From DATEMK01 sp039914625 (GTDB lineage Bacteria > Bacteroidota > Bacteroidia > AKYH767-A > OLB10), in the NCBI GenBank assembly GCA_039914625.1, contig JBDSOU010000274.1, forward strand, positions 1-9,909: a stretch of DNA of 9,909 nucleotides, written 5' to 3'. This document shows, piece by piece, positions 1 through 6,488 of this stretch; the first letter of the stretch is position 1; each line of letters opens with the position of its first letter. The position numbers and the translations under genes were made by a program. The notes under the pieces are model-generated. The model did not search any database. It was not told the origin of the DNA and saw only the letters and a list, made by a program, of their open reading frames with translations.

Positions 1-1787
1 GGATTAAATAAATTTTGTTCACGTATGAAATTATCATTGAGCAAATCATCTGTAATCATTGATTTTAATTCAGTACGGAACCATTTTAATAACGGCACTT
101 CAAAGCCCTGCTTTTTGCGATTATATATATCTTCGGGCAATAAATTTTTAAATGCATCTTTTACAATTTTTTTCTGAACCGCCTTGTCAATTTTATATGA
201 GGAAGGAAGAGCGAAAGCAAAATCTACTACTTCATAATCTAAAAAAGGAGTTCTTACTTCCAGGCTGTTAGCCATGCTCATCAAATCAACCTTGGTAAGC
301 ATGTCACTTTGTAAAACTAAATTTACATCCGAATAAAAAACATCATTCAGATCCTGTTTGCCATTAATATTTTTTGTTAATTGTGATTTTCTTTTTTCAA
401 ATTCCTCCCTCCTGTCTTTTTCTTTTTTCAAAAATAAATCTTCCGCAATATTTGCATCCGTAAAGCCACACCATCTCCAATATCTTTCAGCGGCAGATAA
501 TTTCATTCCTTCAGCAAACCGGTGAATCTGTCTGATACGGTTGCCTGCTTTCGTGTTTCTCGATCCCGAAAAATTTTTCAACACCGCTGAAAACAATTTT
601 ATTCCCGGGGCAAACCTTGAATCATTTCGTAACAACCATTCTGCCCTGTGCTTATTATATCCTCCGAATAATTCATCAGCGCCATCGCCCGAAAGGGCCA
701 CAGTTACATGTTTGCGCGTATGCCTGCTCAAAATAAAAACATTTAATGCAGAGGAGTCTGCAAACGGTTCATCAATGTAATTGAGTACATCATGCAACAC
801 CTCAAAGAGGTCCTCATTTGTTAAACTGAAAACGGTGTGATCTGTTTTATGCTTTTTCGCAACTAATTGTGCATACTGTGTTTCATCAAACATCGGCTCA
901 TCGCGAAAGCCGATTGAAAAAGTTTTTAAATGTTTTGTATGCTTCGATGCAAGTCCGGAAATGACGGAAGAATCAACACCGCCACTGAGAAATGAACCTA
1001 AAGGAACATCACTGATTAACCTCCGCTGAACAGCTGCATCAAGCAAAGAATACAATTTTTTTTGAGCAGCATGATAAGAAGAAACATTCGTAATTTTTTC
1101 TGAATAGGGAATGGTGTAAAAAGATTTTTCTTCAATAGCTTTTTTATTCTTCACAGAAAATTTCAGGAACGTTCCGGGAGAAAGTTTTCTGATATTTTTA
1201 AAAATTGAATGCGGTGAAGGAATATAATTCAGTTGAAAATAGCTGAGCAGTGACGCGCCATCAAGTTCTTTTTTAATCCCCAACTTCATCAGCGCTTTCA
1301 TTTCAGATGAAAACATAAATGCATCATCATCTTCGTAAACCAATAAAGGCTTTACCCCGAAGCGGTCGCGGGCAATGAACACTTCTTCTTCGAGCTTGTC
1401 ATATATGGCAAGAGAAAAAAAACCATTTACTCTTTCGAGACATTTTTCTTTTTCAAGAATATAAAGCTGCAATAAAACTTCAGTATCACTTTCTGAAAAG
1501 AGTTTTATTCCTTTTGACAAAACAAATTTCCGGTGTTCTTTAAAATTGAAAAATTCTCCGTTAAATATAATCGTAAATCTCCCGGAAGGGTCACTCATCG
1601 GTTGGGCACCTGCATCAGAAACATCAATAATAGATAGTCTCCTGTGACCTAATGCAACATGGTTGTGCTTATAAATTCCTGAATCATCAGGACCCCGTTG
1701 CGCAAGGCAATCAGTTGCAGCAGAAATTTTTTCTAAAAATATTTTTCCGTTTTCTGATTTTGAAATTACACCAACAATGCCGCACAT
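1..1787 (-). CDS. asnB: Asparagine synthase (glutamine-hydrolysing), 3' end truncated by window edge
   Basis: The enzyme converts aspartate, ATP and glutamine to asparagine, AMP, PPi and glutamate in the cytosol. The frame is open from the ATG at 1785-1787 to base 1, giving 595 full codons; the family is usually about 610-640 residues, so only a short C-terminal piece is missing. The start is fixed by Cys2 (MCGIVG), the N-terminal nucleophile of class II glutamine amidotransferases, exposed after Met removal. The glutaminase domain (about 1-210) shows RGPDDSG (31-37), GHRRLSIID (47-55), NGE (76-78) and SDTE (100-103). The synthetase domain carries the PP-loop LSGGVDSS (267-274) and SGDGADELFGGY from residue 366, then VDLMSMANSLEVRTPFLD and the basic RKKQGFEVP motif. 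Both half-reactions look intact. This class is also found in polysaccharide clusters, where some members amidate sugars or peptides instead. No such neighbour is visible, so free asparagine synthesis is the default inference. Confidence 0.93.
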   Translation of the reverse strand, partial: MCGIVGVISKSENGKIFLEKISAATDCLAQRGPDDSGIYKHNHVALGHRRLSIIDVSDAGAQPMSDPSGRFTIIFNGEFFNFKEHRKFVLSKGIKLFSESDTEVLLQLYILEKEKCLERVNGFFSLAIYDKLEEEVFIARDRFGVKPLLVYEDDDAFMFSSEMKALMKLGIKKELDGASLLSYFQLNYIPSPHSIFKNIRKLSPGTFLKFSVKNKKAIEEKSFYTIPYSEKITNVSSYHAAQKKLYSLLDAAVQRRLISDVPLGSFLSGGVDSSVISGLASKHTKHLKTFSIGFRDEPMFDETQYAQLVAKKHKTDHTVFSLTNEDLFEVLHDVLNYIDEPFADSSALNVFILSRHTRKHVTVALSGDGADELFGGYNKHRAEWLLRNDSRFAPGIKLFSAVLKNFSGSRNTKAGNRIRQIHRFAEGMKLSAAERYWRWCGFTDANIAEDLFLKKEKDRREEFEKRKSQLTKNINGKQDLNDVFYSDVNLVLQSDMLTKVDLMSMANSLEVRTPFLDYEVVDFAFALPSSYKIDKAVQKKIVKDAFKNLLPEDIYNRKKQGFEVPLLKWFRTELKSMITDDLLNDNFIREQNLFN

Positions 1788-1854
1788 GGTTTGTTTTCCG
1801 GTTTAGGGTTTGAATTTATTTTCAGGATGAAAAATTTTAAACTTTCCCAAAGGG

Positions 1855-1867
1855 ATGCCTTCGGCAT
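1855..1867. repeat. Small hairpin next to repeat copy A
   Basis: A 5-bp stem (ATGCC, 1855-1859; GGCAT, 1863-1867) with a TTC loop. It directly abuts the 44-bp repeat copy A, and a shorter TCCC-AAA-GGGA stem precedes it (1845-1855). Together the three palindromes fill most of the asnB-lpdA gap, in the asnB leader or the lpdA trailer. No T-tract follows, so it does not look like an intrinsic terminator. Its role is unknown. Confidence 0.45.
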
Positions 1868-1910
1868 AAACCTTACCTGTCCCGATTTTTATCGGGAAAC
1901 CTTAAACTTT
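1867..1910 (-). repeat. Intergenic hairpin repeat, copy A
   Basis: A 44-bp unit identical at 42 of 44 positions to the reverse complement of 3339-3382. Its core is a 7-bp stem (1880-1886 and 1891-1897, TCCCGAT/ATCGGGA) with a TTTT loop, and it is flanked by AAACTTT-type sequence. It ends directly at the lpdA stop codon (1911-1913), so it would lie in the 3' part of the lpdA transcript. No U-rich run follows the stem on the minus strand, so a classical terminator is not supported, though a transcript-stabilising hairpin is possible. Confidence 0.8.
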
Positions 1911-3299
1911 TCAGATATGAATCACCTCTCCATAAGCTTCAGCAACAGCTTCCATAATCGCTTCGCTCATGGTAGGATGAGGATGAACAGTTTTAATAAT
2001 TTCATGCCCTGTAGTTTCTAATTTTCTTGCAACCACCACTTCGGCTATCATCTCCGTTACGTTAGAGCCAATCATGTGAGCGCCTAACCATTCACCATAT
2101 TTTGCGTCAAAAATTACTTTTACAAAACCTTCATTAGTTCCGGCAGCGCTTGCTTTCCCGGAAGCGGAAAACGGAAAACGTCCTACTTTTATTTCAATGC
2201 CTTTTTCCATCGCTGCTTTCTCAGTCATTCCCACTGATGCAATTTCAGGCTGGCAATACGTACACCCAGGAATATTATTATAATCTAAAGGTTCCACATG
2301 CATGTCTGCAATTTTTTCTACACAGGTAATTGCTTCGTGTGATGCTACGTGCGCGAGTGCAGGTCCGTGAACAATATCACCAATTGCATAATAGCCCGGC
2401 ATGTTGGTCTGATAAAAATCATTCACCAGAACTTTTCCTTTGTCGGTTGCAATTCCAACATCTTCAAGACCGATTCCTTCAAGATTAGTTGCAATGCCAA
2501 CAGCGCTTAGGACAATGTCTGTTTCAACTATTTCTTCACCTTTTGGAGTTTTGATTTTTACTTTGCAATTATTTTCTGAAACATCAACCGATAAAACTTC
2601 AGAAGAAACCATAATTTTTATTCCCTGTTTTTTAAACGAACGTTCCAATGCCTTTGAAACTTCTTCGTCTTCTACAGGAACTACATTCGGAAGAAATTCC
2701 ACCAGTGTAACTTTAGTTCCAATGGAATTATAAAAATAAGCAAACTCACTTCCAATGGCTCCTGAACCAACAACGGCCATGCTTGCAGGTTGCTTTTCCA
2801 AATTCATAGCTTCACGATAACCGATTATTTTTTTTCCATCCTGTTTAAGATTAGGTAACTCACGAGAGCGTGCACCTGTGGCAATAATAATATGTTTTGC
2901 TTCATGTGTTTCAGTTTTTCCATCAGCGCCAGCTACTTCTACTTTTTTTCCGGGTTTCACTTTTCCAAAACCATTTATCACATCAATTTTATTTTTCTTC
3001 ATCAGGAATTGAATTCCTTTGCTCATTTTATCAGCAACATTTCGCGATCTCTTTATTATTGCAGGAAAATCTTTGTCCACTCCTGTCGCTTTTAATCCGT
3101 AGTCCTGGGCATGCAATAAATATTCATAGACCTGTGCGCTTTTTAACAATGCTTTTGTGGGAATGCAACCCCAGTTCAGGCATATTCCTCCCAGTTCCGC
3201 CTTCTCCACAATTGCTGTTTTCATTCCCAATTGCGATGCGCGAATAGCAGCCACATATCCGCCCGGTCCGCTGCCAATTACAATTAAATCATAATTCAT
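1911..3299 (-). CDS. lpdA: Dihydrolipoyl dehydrogenase (E3)
   Basis: This FAD-dependent pyridine nucleotide-disulfide oxidoreductase re-oxidises dihydrolipoamide on E2 or on the glycine-cleavage H protein and passes electrons to NAD+. The 462 residues are normal for the family. Visible landmarks are the FAD-binding GSGPGG (9-14), the redox disulfide in GGICLNWGC (C40 and C45), ATGARS (140-145), the NAD-binding GSGAIG (178-183), the second FAD contact YAIGD (304-308), and HPHPTMSE (439-446) with the His441/Glu446 catalytic pair at the dimer interface. The ATG is followed at once by the beta strand leading into the FAD motif, so the start is secure. The motif set favours Lpd over glutathione or mercuric reductase. 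No E1, E2 or lipoylation gene is nearby, so this E3 is probably shared among complexes (inference). It is divergent from the M61 peptidase gene and bracketed by inverted copies of a hairpin repeat. Confidence 0.96.
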   Translation of the reverse strand: MNYDLIVIGSGPGGYVAAIRASQLGMKTAIVEKAELGGICLNWGCIPTKALLKSAQVYEYLLHAQDYGLKATGVDKDFPAIIKRSRNVADKMSKGIQFLMKKNKIDVINGFGKVKPGKKVEVAGADGKTETHEAKHIIIATGARSRELPNLKQDGKKIIGYREAMNLEKQPASMAVVGSGAIGSEFAYFYNSIGTKVTLVEFLPNVVPVEDEEVSKALERSFKKQGIKIMVSSEVLSVDVSENNCKVKIKTPKGEEIVETDIVLSAVGIATNLEGIGLEDVGIATDKGKVLVNDFYQTNMPGYYAIGDIVHGPALAHVASHEAITCVEKIADMHVEPLDYNNIPGCTYCQPEIASVGMTEKAAMEKGIEIKVGRFPFSASGKASAAGTNEGFVKVIFDAKYGEWLGAHMIGSNVTEMIAEVVVARKLETTGHEIIKTVHPHPTMSEAIMEAVAEAYGEVIHI

Positions 3300-3338
3300 A
3301 AGACTATATTTTTATTTTTGCCGTGCGAAGATAGGCAG

Positions 3339-3388
3339 AAAGTTTAAAGTTTCCCGATAAAAATCGGGACAGGTAAAGTTTAAAGTTT
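3339..3388 (+). repeat. Intergenic hairpin repeat, copy B, with flanking direct repeats
   Basis: The inverted partner of copy A, located between the divergent lpdA and M61 genes. A hairpin, CCCGAT-AAAA-ATCGGG (3353-3368), plus ACAGGT (3369-3374) sits between two perfect 14-bp direct repeats, AAAGTTTAAAGTTT, at 3339-3352 and 3375-3388. The unit lies about 40 bp upstream of the lpdA start and 63 bp upstream of the M61 start. It could therefore affect promoters or be transcribed in a leader. Whether it is regulatory or merely an interspersed repeat cannot be told from one window. Confidence 0.8.
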
Positions 3389-3451
3389 AGAGTTAAATCA
3401 AACTAAAACCCCTCGTATTCTTAATACATAATCATTGTTTCAATTTCAAAA

Positions 3452-5167
3452 ATGAAGTATATCATATCCATTCCTAACCCTGCATCAAAATATATCGAAA
3501 TTGAAATGCAGGTTGAAAAAAATTCTTCTGACAAAATATTTTTCCAGCTTCCTTCATGGCGACCGGGAAGGTATGAATTGGGAAACTTTGCAAAGAATAT
3601 TCAAAAGTGGGCTGTCTTTGATGACCATGAAAATGTGTTGAAATTTAAAAAAGTAACTAAAGATAAGTGGGAAGTTGAAACTCCAAATATTGCGAAAGTT
3701 ATTGTCCGATATAATTATTATGCATCGCAGCTTGATGCAGGGGGCTGTTGGTTAGATGTTGAACAGCTCTATATAAACCCCATTCATTGTTTTCTTTATG
3801 TTGAAGACAGGATGGATGAATTGTGCGAAATTGAATTATTGATTCCCGGTGAGTGGAAAATTGCAAGCGCTGCTGAAAAACGTGGCGATAAAACTTTAAT
3901 TACAAAGAATTATGATCAGTTAGCTGATACGCCATTTATTGCTTCTCCAAACTTAATACATCATTCCTACAAAGTAAACGGAATTGTTTTTCATATTTGG
4001 TTTCAAGGTGAATGCAAACGTGATTTTAAACAAATAGAAAATGATTTTAAAAAATTTACCGAAGAACAGATTAAAATGATGGGAGACTTTCCTTCCGAAG
4101 AATATCATTTTTTAGTGCAGGTGCTTCCATATAACTTTTATCATGGCGTGGAACATTCAAATTCTACAGTGCTTGCAATCGGTCCAGGCTATGAATTAAT
4201 GAATGACAAAGTTTATTCTGAATTTGTCGGTGTTGCTTCACATGAATTGTTTCATGTATGGAATGTGAAAACTATTCGTCCTGTCGAAATGTTGCCGTAT
4301 GATCTCGCTAAAGAAAATTACTCACAACTTGGGTATGTATATGAAGGATTTACCACTTATTACGGTGACTTAATTTTAGTCCGCACCGGTTTTTTTTCTC
4401 TTGAAAGATATCTTTCTGAAATTTCGATTCACTTGCAAAAGCATATGGATAATTACGGCCGCTTTAATTATTCAGTCGCTCAATCTTCATTTGATACATG
4501 GCTTGACGGATATGTTCCCGGTGTACCGAACAGGAAAACTTCTATTTATACCGAAGGTTCATTTATTGCTTTGATGCTTGATTTTATGATTCGCAAATCA
4601 ACCGCTTCAAAAAAATCATTAGACGATGTGATGCGTATTCTTTACAATGATTTCGGAAAAAAGAAAAAAGGATATTCAGAGAATGACATCATTAAAATCT
4701 GTGAATCTGTGGCCAGGCATTCATTTACTGAATTTTTTGAAAATTATGTTTACAAAGCAGCGTCTTTTGAATCCATGCTCGAAGAATTATTGAACTATGC
4801 CGGTTTGGAAATAAAAAAAATATCATCCCTAATAAGCTATGAACGAAAGTTTGGTTTCAGGACTGAAAAGATAAGTGGCTTCATCAGGGTAGCTGCTGTG
4901 CTGCCTATATCGCCTGCTTCAGCCTCAGGGTTATCGAAAGAAGATGAGATCATTTCGGTAAACGGATATAAAGTTGAAAATAATCTGAATGAATTGTGTA
5001 ATTATTTTGAAAAAGAAGCAATCACATTCAATGTCTTTTCGTTAAAAAAAATAAAAGAAATAAAATTGAAAGCTGCTTCCAAAACTTTTTATGATCGTTT
5101 TGAGATACGTGAAATAATCAAAAAGAGCCGCGAGCAAAGTGACTTTGCAAAAGCATGGTGCGGTTAA
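3452..5167 (+). CDS. M61 family metallopeptidase (glycyl-aminopeptidase type) with PDZ domain
   Basis: A zinc aminopeptidase-like enzyme of the gluzincin M61 family, 571 residues. Characterised family members remove N-terminal residues, preferring Gly or Ala. The N-terminal beta domain (about 1-170) contains the conserved PSWRPGRYELGNFA (34-47). The catalytic domain shows HGVEHSNS (231-238), the zinc site HELFH (H264, E265, H268) followed by VWN, and the third ligand Glu298 in YEGFTTYYGD, 30 residues after the second His as expected. A PDZ domain follows at about 475-545 (PISPASASGLSKEDEIISVNG). The C-terminal KAWCG resembles the usual family ending. There is no signal peptide or membrane segment, so a cytosolic location is inferred; other family members are exported. 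All zinc ligands are present. The gene appears to stand alone: 152 bp from divergent lpdA and 157 bp before the next gene. The physiological substrate is unknown. Confidence 0.92.
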   Translation: MKYIISIPNPASKYIEIEMQVEKNSSDKIFFQLPSWRPGRYELGNFAKNIQKWAVFDDHENVLKFKKVTKDKWEVETPNIAKVIVRYNYYASQLDAGGCWLDVEQLYINPIHCFLYVEDRMDELCEIELLIPGEWKIASAAEKRGDKTLITKNYDQLADTPFIASPNLIHHSYKVNGIVFHIWFQGECKRDFKQIENDFKKFTEEQIKMMGDFPSEEYHFLVQVLPYNFYHGVEHSNSTVLAIGPGYELMNDKVYSEFVGVASHELFHVWNVKTIRPVEMLPYDLAKENYSQLGYVYEGFTTYYGDLILVRTGFFSLERYLSEISIHLQKHMDNYGRFNYSVAQSSFDTWLDGYVPGVPNRKTSIYTEGSFIALMLDFMIRKSTASKKSLDDVMRILYNDFGKKKKGYSENDIIKICESVARHSFTEFFENYVYKAASFESMLEELLNYAGLEIKKISSLISYERKFGFRTEKISGFIRVAAVLPISPASASGLSKEDEIISVNGYKVENNLNELCNYFEKEAITFNVFSLKKIKEIKLKAASKTFYDRFEIREIIKKSREQSDFAKAWCG

Positions 5168-5324
5168 AAAAGTCATTTTAATTAAAATTAACTACATTTA
5201 ATTATTACATGTCAGAAAAATGCCTTATCTTTACTGCGAAATTTATCGGCTTCATATTCATTTCATCACTAAATTCTAATCTTTGTACTCTAAATAAATT
5301 AATTTAACAAAAAATCAACTACAC

Positions 5325-5711
5325 ATGAAAAAATTATTTGCACTTATCACTGTATGCCTCCTTGCAGCAGGTATTGCCACAGCACAGGAATCCGCAAAAA
5401 AAGCAGAACCAGCAACAATTGCAGTTCAAAAACAAGCGCCTGCCGTCATTCCGATGTGCGACATGAAGAACTTTTATTGCATGAGAGCTGGAAGAATGAC
5501 AACCATTAAAGAGGCTGATGATATCGGTATGAACACCGAAATGGTACAATTACCAAATGGAGCTACACTTAAGAAAGACGGTACGTTCAGCGATGCAAAA
5601 GGAAAAACCGTTGCCTTTAAAGAAGGCGATTGTGTTGATTTTAACGGTGAGCGTTGCACACTGATTCAACAAGTTCCCGATGCACCAACACCTCCGGTGG
5701 AAGTTAAGTAA
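5325..5711 (+). CDS. Small secreted protein, DUF6799-like
   Basis: A 128-residue exported protein of unknown function. Residues 1-20 form a clear Sec signal peptide: KK, a hydrophobic core, then ATA before Gln21 as the likely signal peptidase I site. The cleavage region has no Cys, so it is not a lipoprotein. A low-complexity Ala/Lys/Pro linker (about 21-42) precedes a domain at about 48-112. Its alternating pattern of M/K turns, PNGATLKKDGTF and FKEGDCVDFNGE recalls the DUF6799 family I know from Bacteroidota, judged from memory of the pattern rather than a search. The mature protein has four Cys (45, 52, 103, 111), an even number that could form two disulfides in the periplasm, and a Pro-rich tail (PDAPTPPVE). 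The leader is A-rich without a Shine-Dalgarno. A strong terminator 30 bp after the stop makes this a monocistronic unit on the 3' side. Confidence 0.85.
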   Translation: MKKLFALITVCLLAAGIATAQESAKKAEPATIAVQKQAPAVIPMCDMKNFYCMRAGRMTTIKEADDIGMNTEMVQLPNGATLKKDGTFSDAKGKTVAFKEGDCVDFNGERCTLIQQVPDAPTPPVEVK

Positions 5712-5740
5712 GCGAACATTTTTAAAAAAAATTATTGAAG

Positions 5741-5770
5741 GAGCTGTCTCAAAAGGACAGCTCTTTTTTT
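5741..5770 (+). terminator. Rho-independent terminator of the small secreted protein gene
   Basis: A perfect 8-bp stem, GAGCTGTC (5741-5748) and GACAGCTC (5756-5763), with a 7-nt loop, is followed immediately by seven T (5764-5770). It starts 30 bp after the stop codon at 5709-5711. The opposite strand has only a broken A/T flank (AATAATTTTT), so plus-strand termination is the natural reading. Confidence 0.93.
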
Positions 5771-6020
5771 ATTCATTCACAGATAAATTTTTTCTGCATT
5801 CAAAAGCGGTATTAGATTTTTAGCATCCGGAGAGCATTGGAAAAATGCGCATTGAAATTCGCAGATAAATTTCAATGGAAAAACATTCGTTGCGACTGGA
5901 TGAAAATTACAAAAACAGAATGGGAATATAAACACCAGTAAAAGGCACTTAAAAAAATTTGCTGATTAATAATAATTCAAGGTTAACTTTAAACCTCAGT
6001 TTTAAATCTTAAATTTCTTT
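5771..6020. other. Gene-poor gap with two adjacent small hairpins
   Basis: No gene with a recognisable product lies between the terminator and the end of the convergent DUF3467 gene. Two adjacent palindromes occur: a 5-bp stem (GCATT 5834-5838, AATGC 5844-5848) and a perfect 10-bp inverted repeat (CATTGAAATT 5850-5859, AATTTCAATG 5868-5877) with an 8-nt loop. A plus-strand frame without ATG near its start runs from about 5822 to the TAA at 5939-5941 (39 codons); it has three Trp but no known motif. An ACTTTAAAC heptad lies at 5986-5994. This could be a decayed gene end, an unrecognised small RNA, or nothing. Confidence 0.4.
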
Positions 6021-6329
6021 TCAAGCTTGCGCTGTGGGTCCGCCAAAGTTCATCGGGATGCCAATGCCTTCAGTTTGTTTAATAGTTCCGTGAATGCTTT
6101 CGAATTTGCTGATATTATCGCTCAAAGCCGCCAGCAATCTTTTTGCATGCTGCGGAGTAAGCACAATGCGTGATTTCACTTTTGCTTTAGGAATGCCGGG
6201 CATCACTTTTACAAAATCAACTACAAATTCGGAGTTGGAGTGCGTGATGATAGCAAGATTAGAATAAATTCCTTCAGCAATTTCTTCTGTTAATTCTATG
6301 TTTAGTTGGTTGGGATCTTTGTTTTCCAT
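6021..6329 (-). CDS. DUF3467 domain-containing protein
   Basis: A 102-residue soluble protein of unknown function that matches the DUF3467 pattern I know. It shows QLNIELTEEIAEGIYSNLA (about 8-26), a central HSNSEFVVDFVKVMPGIPKA (30-49), then KVKSRIVLTPQHAKRLLAAL (about 50-69), and ends in a Gly/Pro-rich tail. There is no signal peptide, membrane segment or Cys. The size is normal for the family. It lies 159 bp downstream of rpoC on the same strand. I recall this rpoC-DUF3467 order from other Bacteroidota, which suggests a role linked to transcription or simply shared expression (inference). The gap holds a strong inverted repeat, so read-through from rpoBC may be partial and a separate promoter is possible. 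The leader has no Shine-Dalgarno; the ATG at 6327-6329 is chosen because the conserved domain begins within ten residues of it. Confidence 0.88.
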   Translation of the reverse strand: MENKDPNQLNIELTEEIAEGIYSNLAIITHSNSEFVVDFVKVMPGIPKAKVKSRIVLTPQHAKRLLAALSDNISKFESIHGTIKQTEGIGIPMNFGGPTAQA

Positions 6330-6409
6330 TGGAATAAAGTTTGAAGTTAAAATTTGAAGCTACTGGTCAAGTTTATTGTTCAGTTTATAAAATAAAAAGT
6401 AAAGTTACT

Positions 6410-6471
6410 TATAAAAAAGTTTAAAGTTTAAAGTAGGAAAACTTGCTAACCAACTTTAAACTTTAAACTTT
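6410..6471 (-). terminator. Perfect 19-bp inverted repeat after rpoC, likely terminator
   Basis: The arms at 6416-6434 (AAAGTTTAAAGTTTAAAGT) and 6453-6471 are perfect reverse complements, separated by 18 nt. Read on the minus strand, it starts 17 bp after the rpoC stop (6489-6491), and the distal arm runs into six consecutive T, fitting a terminator for the rpoBC transcript. The stem is only about 16% GC, so its strength is uncertain. The arms consist of the same AAAGTTT heptads found around the lpdA repeats, so it may equally be a genomic repeat that settled here. Confidence 0.6.
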
Positions 6472-6488
6472 AACTTTATATTCGTTTA

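Noticed and set aside
541..780. 79-codon plus-strand frame opposite asnB
   Set aside because: Antisense to the synthetase domain, which translates without interruption on the minus strand here, including the SGDGADELFGGY motif.
2440..2733. 97-codon plus-strand frame within lpdA
   Set aside because: Antisense shadow of a fully conserved lpdA; its Ser/Thr-rich translation has no domain-like features.
3313..3320. TATTTTTG, a match to the Bacteroidota -7 consensus TAnnTTTG on the plus strand
   Set aside because: No TTTG -33 element is found at the right distance, it lies about 130 bp before the M61 start, and the match is likely by chance in AT-rich DNA.
5176..5187. TTTTAATTAAAA palindrome just after the M61 stop codon
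   Set aside because: All A/T, no loop and no T-tract; expected by chance at this composition and not a credible terminator.
5278..5285. AATCTTTG about 40 bp before the secreted-protein start as a -7 box
   Set aside because: It has one mismatch to TAnnTTTG and no upstream TTTG box at the expected spacing; position is plausible but support is too weak for a feature.
5474..5659. Minus-strand frames inside the small secreted protein gene
   Set aside because: The plus frame has a signal peptide, a domain-like pattern and a terminator; the minus frames have none of these.
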